From Tubiluchus corallicola (Eukaryota > Priapulida > Priapulimorpha > Priapulimorphida > Tubiluchidae): a stretch of 28,819 bases of DNA. The notes beneath the pieces were generated by a model, which was not told the DNA's origin, made no database searches, and was given only the letters and a program-made list of their open reading frames with translations. This document shows, one piece after another, positions 1 through 12,600 of the stretch. Numbering within the stretch: position 1 is the stretch's first letter; every line of letters begins with the position of its first letter. The position numbers and the translations under genes were made by a program. The stretch is taken from assembly GCA_030141605.1 (NCBI GenBank), contig JAQGDQ010000122.1:552501-581319 (forward strand), given 5' to 3'.

Positions 1-622
1 AAGAATTTTTCCACAAAATCAACAAGGGAGGGAAGAAAAACAAATGCCCAAAATAACCGCCGTGTCAAACCGGTCACACGAGGGAAAAGCATTTGTTACA
101 TCGGGAGTGCCAAAAGATAACAATGAGCACATGAGCTCCAGAACTAGGGAGTGTTCCCAGATTCTAACAAACTCTACAACGGCAGAAGCATAAAAGCAAG
201 TTCCAAAGCACAAAAACCAAACATAACAGTTGATCCAGGAAGCAGAATAAGAAAAATATCGCTTTAACAAACACTTCTTAAGATTTGCAAATGTTTTTAA
301 AACTTGTAAAGGTTCGTGATGTTCTAGGAGAACCAGAAGATTTAAATGCTTAAGCAGCAGTAGTAGAACAGTTCAGAATAATAAAAACGCCCTGTTGTTA
401 TTTCTAGTAGTGTAAACGAAACTAAATATAACAAAACTGTTACATTCTGAGAAAACATAATTATTTGCTCAAAAGCACCTAAAATACCTAAATCATAACA
501 GGAACATTTTGATATTCACTAGTAAGCGTTTACTTGCTTAGTCAAATGGTAGTGAATTAAATCAACTTTGAAATAAAATAAAAAAGCTAATGTCTACATG
601 ATTTGCAATTTCAACAACTTAC
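1..622 (-). other. LRIG intron 7, partial
   Basis: AT-rich non-coding sequence follows the exon 7 donor. I searched the minus strand for the next expected LRR and found none. The short open frames here lack splice sites and LRR pattern. Confidence 0.75.
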
Positions 623-694
623 ATTTGCTTGAGAGAATTTAAACCATACAGCCAGCCCTTCTCTATAGTTGAGATGTTGTTTCGATCCAAATTC
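623..694 (-). CDS. LRIG: LRIG exon 7: LRR9
   Basis: This is a 72-nt exon with acceptor TTTTGTGTAG and donor CAAAT/GTAAG, phase 2 on both sides. It encodes residues 253-275, including [14 protein letters not shown], which aligns with LRIG3 NNLTEITKGWLYGL. It is the last exon found before the left edge; no further LRR exon is visible in 1-622. Confidence 0.9.
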
Positions 695-3600
695 CTACAC
701 AAAACAGGGAAAACCTTTTTAGAATTTTCACTACAAACACACGGCTGAACAGTAAAACTGGCTTTAAAACAGCTATATAAACGTTTTGAGGTAAACCCGT
801 AATTGTTTATGATGAAAATTTGTGAAACCATGCTTCCATACCTTCCCAAACAAATAGCGAAAAAGTATGGCTAACAACTGCAAAGTTGATGATCAAAATC
901 CAGAAAAACAAGCAACAATCCGGGTTAACAATTTTCGGCAAGTACAGACAGATTACGCCAAACAGTACCCCTCTTAATTGAGTTTTTATGCTGACTATAC
1001 TAATTTAGTTTACAACATTTTAAAATAAAGTAGACTAAAGCTTTATTATGGTAAAGTGATGTTCTGAAAGTTTCGGGAGGGACACGAAATTTGATGTTCA
1101 AGCCTTTGCGACCAATCTTGCCATTTTAAAACGTTTGACGAGTTCAAATATCAACATGTGATATCTTTCGCTATACGTAAGACGTTTATCTCCTGTAAGG
1201 AATAAAATCACAACAGAGCAATACAGTTCTAAGTGAGAAATCAGCTAAACAAATATTTAATTAATAAATGCGTGTAAACAAAAGAGCACACTTACAAAGT
1301 TTGAAGTTTATCCAACCCAAAAAAGGCGCCGTCGTGTAGGGTACTGATCTTATTATGCTTCAGTTTAAGTACGTGTAAACTATTCAAACCTTGAAACGTC
1401 AAGCCCTCGATCTCCGTAATGTCGTTTCTACTCAACTCTCTGCAATACACAAAGATAACATTGGCGTTTGACGCTGTAATATAACAACACTGCCGCCTAC
1501 AAAAAGTTGGCTTTAATATTTTATAAAAACATGCAGTAAAAAAGATCGTATGTAATTCAAAACTGTGATAAATTTCAATATAATCAACTTTTCAAACAAG
1601 TTTTAAAACTTTTCAAATGACACGAGCCAGTTTTTTTACTTTACTTTTGCTTTTTTGCTTACTTTACTTTTTTATTTACTTTACTTTACTTAATCTTTGT
1701 CCAAACAACAACAAGTAGATTACTAGTTCATCTCTTGTATCCCACAAAATTGAGCACATCACCCATTCCGGCAGCTAAACTAATATTAGCGGTGTAATTT
1801 TCAGATAGAAAAAAATAAGCCATTCATTAATTTATCCAGATCAACCAAAACGTTAGCCTGAACAAATGCTGCTTAACTGGCAACTGACAATGAAACTTAC
1901 AGTGTCTTGAGTTTGGACAAGCCTGCAAACAAGTGATCATCCTTTGCTAGATGGCCTATCTCGTTCCTGTTTAACTTCAGCACCTCCAAACGTGTCAGGT
2001 TATCAAAGCTGTAGCTGCTGAAATGCTTTATTCGATTTCTGCTGAGGATTCTGAGATTAAAAAGAAAAGACATTTTCAGATGTCAAAAAAGGAATGCAAG
2101 TTGCCCACAAGTTGAATTTACCGTCGATTTCTGTTACTACTAATATCAAAAACATTGTAAATATCGAAAAATATACCTTTGTAAAATACAAATTGTAAAA
2201 CGTGGGCCAAAAAGCGGAACATGTCATTTCAACACTTAAATTGCTAAGAATGCAAAAAACTAACAAAAAAACAGTTAAGTAATATGAAATTAATAATAAA
2301 AATAATACCTAATACCAGGAGCAGAAATTTAAATACCGGTAACTAACAACCCAAAAGTGATCACAGGATCTTTGCAAGTGCAAATAATGTTATTTCAGAT
2401 TTGCCATTCTACAGGCAAAAATGCAAAAAAGAGTGCTTCTGGCTATAAAAATAATGCACAAACAGTCAGCCTTGCTTTTTCGAACACTTACAAACTTTCT
2501 AGTCGACTTCCATTCACAAACAAACCGGATGTGACATTTTCAACATGGTTCCCTTCCAAATCCAGCGAGGTTAGCTGAGGTAAAATGGTCAGGCTTTCTG
2601 ACGAAATGGACGCCACTTTATTCTTCTTACTGAAATAGAAGGAAAACGTGCTCAATGGTTGTCAGAAAATTTTTTCTAAAGCCGTAATAGACCAATTTGA
2701 GTGTGACTCAGCATCAACAATGAGCCCTTTAAAGTCCAGAGTTTTGTCAACAATGCGTATTCGTGTTTCTCAAGATGTTGCTGTAGCAAAAGCTCATTCA
2801 TTTCTATAACAAGTTTTCTAAACGTTTTCCTCATCTAACAATAGATGGCATTTCCTGATAGTGGACAATAACAGTGAAATTGGGAGTAAACAGGCAGTTG
2901 AGAAAATTGCACCATGTTACCCGAAGCAGGAGGCCTGATTAAAGAAATTACACGTTGTGCACATTACTACGCAAAACAGATACAAGGATTTAGGAATTTT
3001 TTTAAAAAGTTACTTTTATGAGCAAAGGTAATCCCAAATGAACTAGAATGCGCTTTTGAATTAAGTTTGACAGTATGTCAGACATCATTTTGTTGCACAT
3101 TTCACAAATTCTACGACTATTTAAAAGAAATGCACACATTTCATAGGTTATCTTTGAATGTTCATATTTTTAAAACATAGGGGGCAAACCTCCCGTACAT
3201 AGATGGCGAAGTGCTGTCAGTACAATGCCCACTTAGAAGTGCGACATTTTTTGGAATGGCTGTACGAGATCAACTCGGATTAACTCCAGCATGCATCTTG
3301 TGGTTGAAGACGTAAAAAACTGCAGCTAGTCTATTTTTATCAGTCTTACAAGGCCGCTGTAGCATGATGCTTCAAATCAGCACTTAAGGCTTACTTCAAA
3401 CTGCTTTTAAAATCCTCTCCAAATCCAAACAGCTGCAAAGAACTGGCAAATAATCTCTAAATAAGCCCGTGCATGATAAACCCGGGAAGAAACTTGAACC
3501 AGTATTTGTGGGAAGCCGCTATGCTTATAATTCCTCGCCAATTTGGAGTATTAGAGCCATCAAATTAGACATCATTACACTTTTTATTAGCAATGGCAAC

Positions 3601-6600
3601 CTTAATTAAAATACCACTTTTGTAAAAGCCCATTGCCTAAACTGTAATTCCAACCTTACTTATTGCACATAATATCGTATAAAAATTGAGTATTTCTTGT
3701 CCTGGCTGTATTGGATATACTTGTTTTCATTTCATAGCTTCAACAAGTTCCAGGTTTATTTGCATTTGTAATTCAAAAGAAGAAAAGTCAATAAACAATT
3801 CAGTCAAGTAACCTTACATAAATTTAATGCTGCCTACATTTGCTTACATTGTCAAGATGCCCAATTAAAAAAAATGTAGGTCTGTGGAGCTTAGTATGAG
3901 CAGCCAGTTTCATTCCCAAATGGCATAATCAGCTTTGTTCTTTTAATGGATGACACATCACACAAGTTAAGCCATAATTCACCGCATCTAAATCCTAGAT
4001 TAATAGTCCCTCTTCAGAGATAATAAACCTGACTCATCCTTGTCATGAGTAATCTAAGGCAGCAGCAACAGCAACACAGATAATTACACAAATCTCATCA
4101 GCCGCATCCCTCCTATTTGCATCCTTTTGTGTATTTTGGTTTGCACGATAAGTCACCAACTAGCTGTAGTGAAAAATATACATCATGGACCACCAAAAGA
4201 AGATGATGTAACAGAAACTTGTGTGTGACATTGGAAAAATTTTAACATAAGTAATCAGTCTATTGATGTGTAATACTCCCTTGGAATCAGCTGTTTTAAA
4301 GTACACTAAACCTGGAGGAAGTCATGTTAAAATCGCTTTAACAATTTATGCATTTTACTTTACATCATGCGGTGTTCTTTTCTCGTAATGTAACGTTAAG
4401 TGTATTTTGTGTAAAGTGTGCCGAGATAACTTTTATATAGTGCACTTAAAAAACTATTATTGTTATTCTTTTTTCTTCTTCTTCTTTTTGTTATTATTAT
4501 TATTATTACTATTTCTTAAAAAAACAAGTTTGTGAAAGGAATGATGAAATTCATGGTAAAAAATTCTCAACAGTTTGGTATCTTGCATTCACAATGCCAC
4601 AATTACTGCAAGCCATGTACTCTTATGGCAAAGTGGCAACTGCAACTGTACTTAGTACTACGTACATTGAAATTGTCTAAAATTAATTTATGAATGAAAG
4701 CTTTTGTTTTTCGCTGATTCCCTTTCTCTTCCCACCAAATGCCCTGCATGAACACTTTGTTATTTTTGGCCACGCTTAATGAATATGTTGGTTAGTTTTG
4801 ACAGAGATTCCCCTGAACAGCTGAGACTGAAACATCCTACCGGAGGAGAGAAGAGCATAAATAAACAACGCTGCACAGCATCCCGGTGTCATAGCAACTC
4901 GCAACATGTGCAAAGCTGCCAAACTGCTAATCGAGAGCAAATTGCTATCCGATATCAAAGAGAAGATTGTTGATGCATAGCGCCATCAAGATGCGCCACC
5001 TGTCTTGCTTCAAACAACTTCGTCATCGAAGGGTAACATGCTTCCAAACCAACACGCCCCATGGTCTGAAGTGTCATGGTTACCTTCAGTAAGTGGTCAT
5101 GTGACACAGAGAGAAAATAACTCCCCAAAAGACCCCGAAAGAGGAGATAACTCTCCCGAATACAAAAATATTTTTTCCAATTCAGCAACAGAAAGTCACA
5201 TTTATTGTGAGTGACACTGGTATTGTGGTAACCTTAGGAAGCCAAATGACTTAAGGATATTACATTAGCCTTCATTTTATTTTGTGAAGAAGAAAACAGT
5301 CTCTGGAAGTTAGGCAAACTTGATGACATAGCTTCATGCAATGTTTTACACAGAATGACATTTAGGTTGGTCGCTGTTCAACTTACTTGACTGAATGTAT
5401 AAAAGATTCTAAGGACAGGAATCAGTAGATAGAGACAGTTGTTCGGAAGTGGACCGGTTAGTTGTTTGTTGAGAAAACTTTAATAAAGGACAATTTGTAC
5501 AAGCTAGTATTATTTCTAAAATGTGTCTACAAAACACGGCGATAACAGGCACGTCGATGATCAGATTTTTGATAACCAGTATCATTTTACTTGATTTTTG
5601 AAAAAAGACCGCCAAAAGTGATTGACGTTGGCTGTTGACCAACAGCACTAGCAAAGGATTTTCTGCTTTTGTAAACAGCAGAAGTGATACGTGTTCTGTT
5701 TAGCTTCAAACAAATTAGCTTTGGATAACATTTCCGGTGTATCTTCAAACAAAATGAGTTTGGATAAAATTTCGGGTGACTGACAGCGCAGACTACAGAC
5801 CATGTCATTATCATGTCAAGAAAGCTAACTTTCAGAGCATTCTGCATCAGCATTAGAGCAACATCAAGAAACTGCAGAAGATCAAAGACTGTCAAAGATT
5901 TCCACCACAAAAGCACTATCTTATTTGGGCTAAAGCAAACTCATAACGCGGTCCTTTTTGCTTTCCAGAAACATCTTAAGATCCGTATGGAATCAGAATT
6001 TCATTCAGTACGTATTAGTGTGTAACGTAAAAGAACATGATTATTATTTTACTTAAGGTCAAATTAAAGATGGTCAACTTTTTGTATTCATAATGCAAAT
6101 TGTTATATTTTGGTTTTTGTATGATTGTTAATTAAATCGATTAATGTAATCAACTAATCTGCTTCTGCGAATTTGCAACACGAGAATTAACTCAAAGTCA
6201 TAAAATATAACACTATGACATTCTCATTAGGTTACAGAGATATTTCATTGCAGGGTAGAAACTTGATGTTTTAAACTAAACTAAACTAACTAACCAGTCA
6301 TAAGTAAAAAGGACAAGCCGTATAATAACATGTAAAACCACCACAGCTGAACATTTACTAGTACATGTATAACAAACAAATACTTGAAAACACTCAAAAG
6401 ACTTTTTTGCATTCGACTGCAACTTTATTTTTACAAGTAAAAATCTGGTTTTCAAATAGGAAAAGTAGAATATCTGATGAAGTGAATTTGTCTACTAGTA
6501 TGCACGTAATTAAGTAGGCAGTGTACTTTTCGACCTGTCTAAAGTAAAATTTGCTCCAAAGGAAGACGAATGTTTACCATCTGGTGACTTAAAAGAACCT

Positions 6601-9600
6601 CTTCTTTCACTTCCCACACCATCCCACGCGGCCACCTGCACTCCTTTCCTCAGATTCAAATGTTCTTTGAAGTCACTTTTTACGAGTTTCCTTACTTACC
6701 ATATACAAAGTTACAAGTGGCTATTAATTTCCAGCTTTCTAAAGGTGAGTGTAATGATCCCCGGCTCTCTCACTTCAGTAGATAATACCCTGGCTATCTC
6801 ATTACAATGCTTAGAGCTATTGCGCACCATTTCATCCAAACACATTTCTTTTCGCCGTGTTGTCAGCTTGAAACCTATTAAGTGATCAATGAGCATGCCA
6901 GATGCTTGTTTATCGTTGCCATGCCAACCGGCTGCAATTATACCGGACGATGCGCCGCTTTTGAAATTTCTTTTTGTAGAAAATGCTAATAGGCAACTGT
7001 ACAAGATGCGCATCATTTATAGCAAGATTTTGCAGTTGTAAAGCAATGACTAAGAAAATTCTAAATGCAATATTTAGTCTAAATTCACATTAATAAAGAA
7101 AAGGGGTTCTATTTTCACATGTTTCATGATGTTTAGTCATCGTTTCATGTACAGCCAAAATGATAATCAAGAAACCCTTTGGCTGGTTACATACTAGAAT
7201 CCGCCATCTACAAGTACAATAAACATTCGCATTTAACCAACCACAATCTGAAAACAAACTCCTGGTACAAAAATTTAAAATTTAAAATCAGAAAGTCTGT
7301 CGTCTAGATCAAATAAAATTTACCAGCAAACCTGCACCGTGGAAGGAAAGATTGGATTGACTTGGGTACATATACATACACATACAATGAAATGAGTTGA
7401 ACTTCGGGCATAAATAGTTACAAACCACATGTTTACTTCAAGGTATTGGCAATTTGCAATTTTTTACGCGATCCTAGTATTCGCTATTCATCGATATAAT
7501 GTTGGCACTTGTTGCTATTTGAAGTCATTAGCTTACTACATAGCACATTCCTAACCAAAAAATTTTTAGGCCAAAAATTTATTACTATGTAGATCAATTG
7601 CTTGCACGTGCATCAATGAATACTAAACTTATGTGGGTGTACTTAAATGCATGTTTTTCAACACCTTCGTTTAAACTTGCAAAAAGCTTCAATTACAGTT
7701 GTTTTGCTACAGATTATCAAAGGCTCTAAGAACGTTAAATACAGAACCTTCATTTTGTCTTCAATAACCATGAGTAAAAAACAATTTTATTTTAAAAAGG
7801 AACAACTAATACTAATCTCTTGTAAAACTGGTTGTATGTTTGTAAACATTTACCACTGACGATGACAGCAGTAGCTCTGTCAAAACGTTTGATTTGATTT
7901 TTTAACTATGTAAATTAAAAGTTTTAATAAAGTTGTAGTGTTTTAACAATAAATTAGTAATGTTCAAACTCCAAAGACCTTGTCCAGATTTTCTGTGTTT
8001 TCGTAATGTAAAGCAATAAATGTATCAAATTTAAAATCGCATAGCAATCAGGTGAAATCACGTAGCACAATGCTACGCGATACCAGATAAACTTTCACTG
8101 CATACACATGAAAATTACCAATGAGCAAAAAAAAACGTACACAGTTTTATTATGTATATATACAGTTATATGATTTTTATATTGAATTTAAAAAATGCTG
8201 CACCCTGCAGGAAGAATCTCGTTTCGCACACTCGCTGGCAGTTACCCCACGTGGACCAAGACCACGCTGATGGGTTGTTAACACAGGTGTCACAAGTTAA
8301 GAGTTATACACCGCGTACAAACAACCGCCATGTTGATTTAAGACCTTCAATAAACATTATTATATTAAACGGCTATCAGCTCCAACCGATATACGAAGGA
8401 ATTCAAACTTATCAGGAACTAATAATTTGTCTGCAGGATTTATTAAAGCATCATGTCGCCCAAATGGATAATCCTGATAAGACAAGGCGTTTAAGTTAAT
8501 CCCACCAAGCGGTTTACATCTCTCAGATGCAAATCAATTTTCTGCTGTTGCTATTATTAAAGTAAAATAATGTTGTAGCACTGGAATTTTTTCTTTGCAA
8601 AAAACTATTTGTTATATACAAATAAACACAGAAATCTTTAATGTTATATTTAATTTTCGATGGCGACAGTATTTGTGTGCCTTAATAAAAAAAGCTTGTA
8701 TGAACAAAAAAGTGTTAAGTGCTTCATTTATTGCCAGTATCTTCTATTCATTATTTTTATTCTATTTTATAATTGTAAAAGAGTTGATTCAATGTGGAAT
8801 GGCAATGCTCTACATGTACTCCACCGAGCATGTAAAATTTTATTAGAATTAGCATGGCAAAGCATACAAGCAAGCAGAGCTTTAAAATTGTGAATTGCTA
8901 AATAAAGAAAGTGTATTTTCTAAATTCAAATCAGAAGAGCTATAACACAGTGAACACACAGCCATGTAATATCTCCCCATGTTAACTAAATTAGTGTGAT
9001 ATAGAAATTAAAATGTGTGAGATGTTAAGCAAAGCAATTAAAATTCTGCGAGCATGCGTCTCACACACCCAAGCATTTTATAACTCTTTGTGTTAAACAT
9101 GTGTAAAGGTATCTATAGTTCTGTGACAAGATCATAGACCATAGTTATTGCCTGATAATATTACACACAGCATTGTGGCAAAGCACCTTGGTGAAGGCTC
9201 TGATTAATGACCGAATGACAGTTGACCACATTCCATAGCGATGGTTACCGTTGCCGTGGTGAAAAAACAAGTGGCATGATAATGTATGCACGGTGTGACT
9301 TTTTACTTATGTCAAGTAGCTACTTAATTTGCAATTAAGTCGATCTTAGCTAAGCGTGTGCCAAAAAAGATAAAACCGATCATCTTTAAATGCAATTTTC
9401 AAATTTTTAACAGTGTCACAGGAAAATACAGCTGCTGCACATGCATTTATTTCAAATCTCTACTGTCCAAATTTATTATAAAATGAAAACAGTGTGAGAT
9501 AAGTACTGTTTGCAATATAATTCGGTAAGAAAGACGTCGAAGCATCCAGTGTAATTGCATAATGCACTAAAACGATTCAGCTTATCACAAATTGTCACCG

Positions 9601-12600
9601 ACTCGCACAGATATAAATACGTTTAGTACGGGTAGATACGTTCCTATACAAAGTTGTATGGTTATGAAATGTCACTCAACTCTTACTCGCTAATCTGCAT
9701 ACAACTACATCACATAGACTTACTATTTTATGAACAAACCTGGCACTATAAAATACAATTACCTTTACACAAGACACACATAACCATTTTATGTGCTATC
9801 ATTTCCAAGAAATAGGGGTCGTTCAGCCTGTCCTACTTTTAATGTTACTTACAAACCAGTTTGCTGGAACAACATGTTACCAATTTTTTTTGGTATTAAT
9901 TTGATAGATAAGTACCACAATTATTATTATTATTTACTAGTATTTAGTACTTATGAGTTATGATTCATGTTGAAGGATGAAGTATAGAAATGTTCTATTT
10001 TTAATAAAAAAGAATATGTGTTTATATACGTGAAACGTGCCGGAAAAGCTGTTTCTGTTCTTGCCATAAATCTTAAGAAGAAGTGTGATTACCACACACG
10101 GACGCACGCATGCACGCACGCACACACATACACACACATATAAATAATCTTATTGAACACCCAAAATAGATTGAGCTAAGAAATAAATAGTAACATATTA
10201 TTGCTGTCACTATTGTTTTGCTGTTACGATTGTTACTGTTGTTATCATAGTTGTTCATATTGTTGCTGGTGGTGCTGATGGTCATAGATGCTGTCCAAGC
10301 ACATCAGTATTAACAACGTATAATTAGATAGGCGTATATAGTCATAATTAGAAGTGAGTAACCTAAAAATCTGAAATAACCACAAACAAAACTTGTCATC
10401 ACAGGTATAATATTCGCTATAAACTATTTTTTCACAATGTATTAGTGCGCTGATGCTGCAGTTTCGCATTCAATCAAGTAATTACCCAAAGTGGTCTAAT
10501 CAACTTACAGACTTAATGTTGTCAGATTTGGTTTGTTCCTCAACACTGGAATCTCGACTAATCGATTTCCATCCAGCTTTCTGAAAAATAATCATGAATT
10601 TATAATGCACAACGCCACTTTTAGGAATGACAGCTATTTACTACAGCATTAAAATGTCACTACATAGAAGTGTAACAATTTATAAGAAAAGCTTTGTAAT
10701 GTGATTAACAAACTGTTTCAAGAGTCAAAAGAGACATTTGCATTATTAAAACAACAGTTCATTTGTTAAACACCGACTTAACATTAAAATACTGACCCAT
10801 CATTATCACCATTTACCAATAAAAAAACAGAAGGTTAACAATACTTGCTATTTGAAGACTGTTTGCATAATCTGAATATACAAGAATGTGGTGTTTCATT
10901 ATTAAAAGGTGATTAAGTAACTGTGTTTCTAATAGCTTTAAACAGCCATTAAACACTTGCAAGTATTTATAAATCTGCAAATGTTGGGTACTAAAACATA
11001 ATTAAAACACAGTCCTGAAATAATAGCTACCTATGTAATTTACAAGTATGGTTAAATAAGGTTGCTCATAATCATAATAATAATTGAATGATAATGGTTG
11101 CTGTCACCTTGAACTTCACCAAGGTTAAGCACAATCTCTGAACCAAGTCAATTTTGATTAGCCAATTGGTGTTACAATTAGTGAATGCAATCAATCACTC
11201 AACATTATTAAACAATGCAATAATGGAGTTAGCAGAGAGCTGTACTTACAGGGTCTCCAAAGCACTCAGCTGCAACAAGCTTTCAACAGTAATGGATTGC
11301 AACGAATTATCACTCAAGTCCCTGTAATAAAAGCAAACGTAAAATATGTAGTTAATTAACAATCAAACTCTATACATGTATAATGAAAAAGTCAGAGGAC
11401 ACAAGGCATTAATTTCTTAATGAAAAATTGAAAACAAAATTTAATATCAACTCAAGGTTACTGTAGTAGAGTTATCAACAAAGGACTGGGGACTGGCAAA
11501 CTTATGTGACACACTATGACACTACAATTTCAAAATTAAAATATTTAAAACAATTAAATTAATTAATGCTAGTCAACCAGGTGGCGTAACGCAATGGTAG
11601 TGTGGTCGCTTACCTGCTGGGAGGTAGCAGGTTCAACTCCTTGCAGAGTCATACAAAAAACGCGGGGGGGGGGGGTAATGTGTTATCCCTGGACTATGTC
11701 CGAAACTAAATTATTATTATTAGATTCGTAAAAGTATGTTTGCAGAAGCATACAGTTAGATAATTCAATTTAAAGAAACATTTCTTTGTTAAAGCGTTTC
11801 ACAAATAATTAAACCTCCACACAGTCAACAAATAAACTTCTCAGGGAACAAGTGACGGTACGTCGCTAAATATAAGAGATTACGCGAGCAGCAAGCCATA
11901 CACTCACACAAGTGAGGTGCAACTACTATGAATTAGTAAACCTTGAGCATTAATTAAATTCGTGAAAATAAAACTTGAAACGAAGATGGCCAAAACGAAA
12001 ATAAACAAGTTGATCTACTTAAGTTTCTCTTTAACCAACAGTCGGTCTGCCGGAGCCTAAACAAGACATTTAGTCTCGTCCCTCTGTGTTTGTGTTTGGC
12101 TGCACAATAGAATCAAAACTGATGACGTTATAATCACCAAGGGGATTAATCTGGGCAGTGGGCCACAAGCAAGACCTGGACCAATGCTTTTTGGTTCAAA
12201 AATTCAAAGGTCAAGGTCCTAAATCTTCAAAAGGGCAAAGTAATTTTTTGCAAGCTCGGTTAGCATCATGTCAGGGGCCAAGACAACGGACAGGGACCCT
12301 ACACTTTTATATACTATTGTATTGTTTTATACAATTTGTAGGGTAAGTAGAGTATGCCGTAGAGTATCTATACTCGTAAGAAAAGAATATTATAAGATCC
12401 TTATGTCTACACCAAACTGAGATGTCTCTAACACGAGTTTAAAATCAATAGGATAAGAACATGATTAGTCCTTAAAGTCCACACCAGAAGTGAAGTACCA
12501 CTACAGGAGCTTACTAAATTATGTAGGTTAATTAACTCCTTCCGAAGGTTTTTATCATACCTGTTTTAAAAATACAGATTCCAAACCTGAATGCCCGTTT

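Larger units (their letters stand above)
2630..10508 (-). other. LRIG intron 3 (7.9 kb)
   Basis: Long intron between LRR2 and LRR3, mostly AT-rich single-copy-looking DNA. It contains microsatellites (4455-4514 and 10093-10142), a 39-bp direct duplication (5704-5781), an enhancer-like block (3890-4170) and two GC-richer open frames of unknown status (6711-7016 minus, 8152-8499 plus). No LRR exon or transposase was seen. Confidence 0.8.

Noticed and set aside
4776-5916. Cluster of overlapping short ORFs on both strands at 4.8-5.9 kb.
   Set aside because: Residue composition looks random, some starts are not ATG, and no family resemblance or splice signals are seen.
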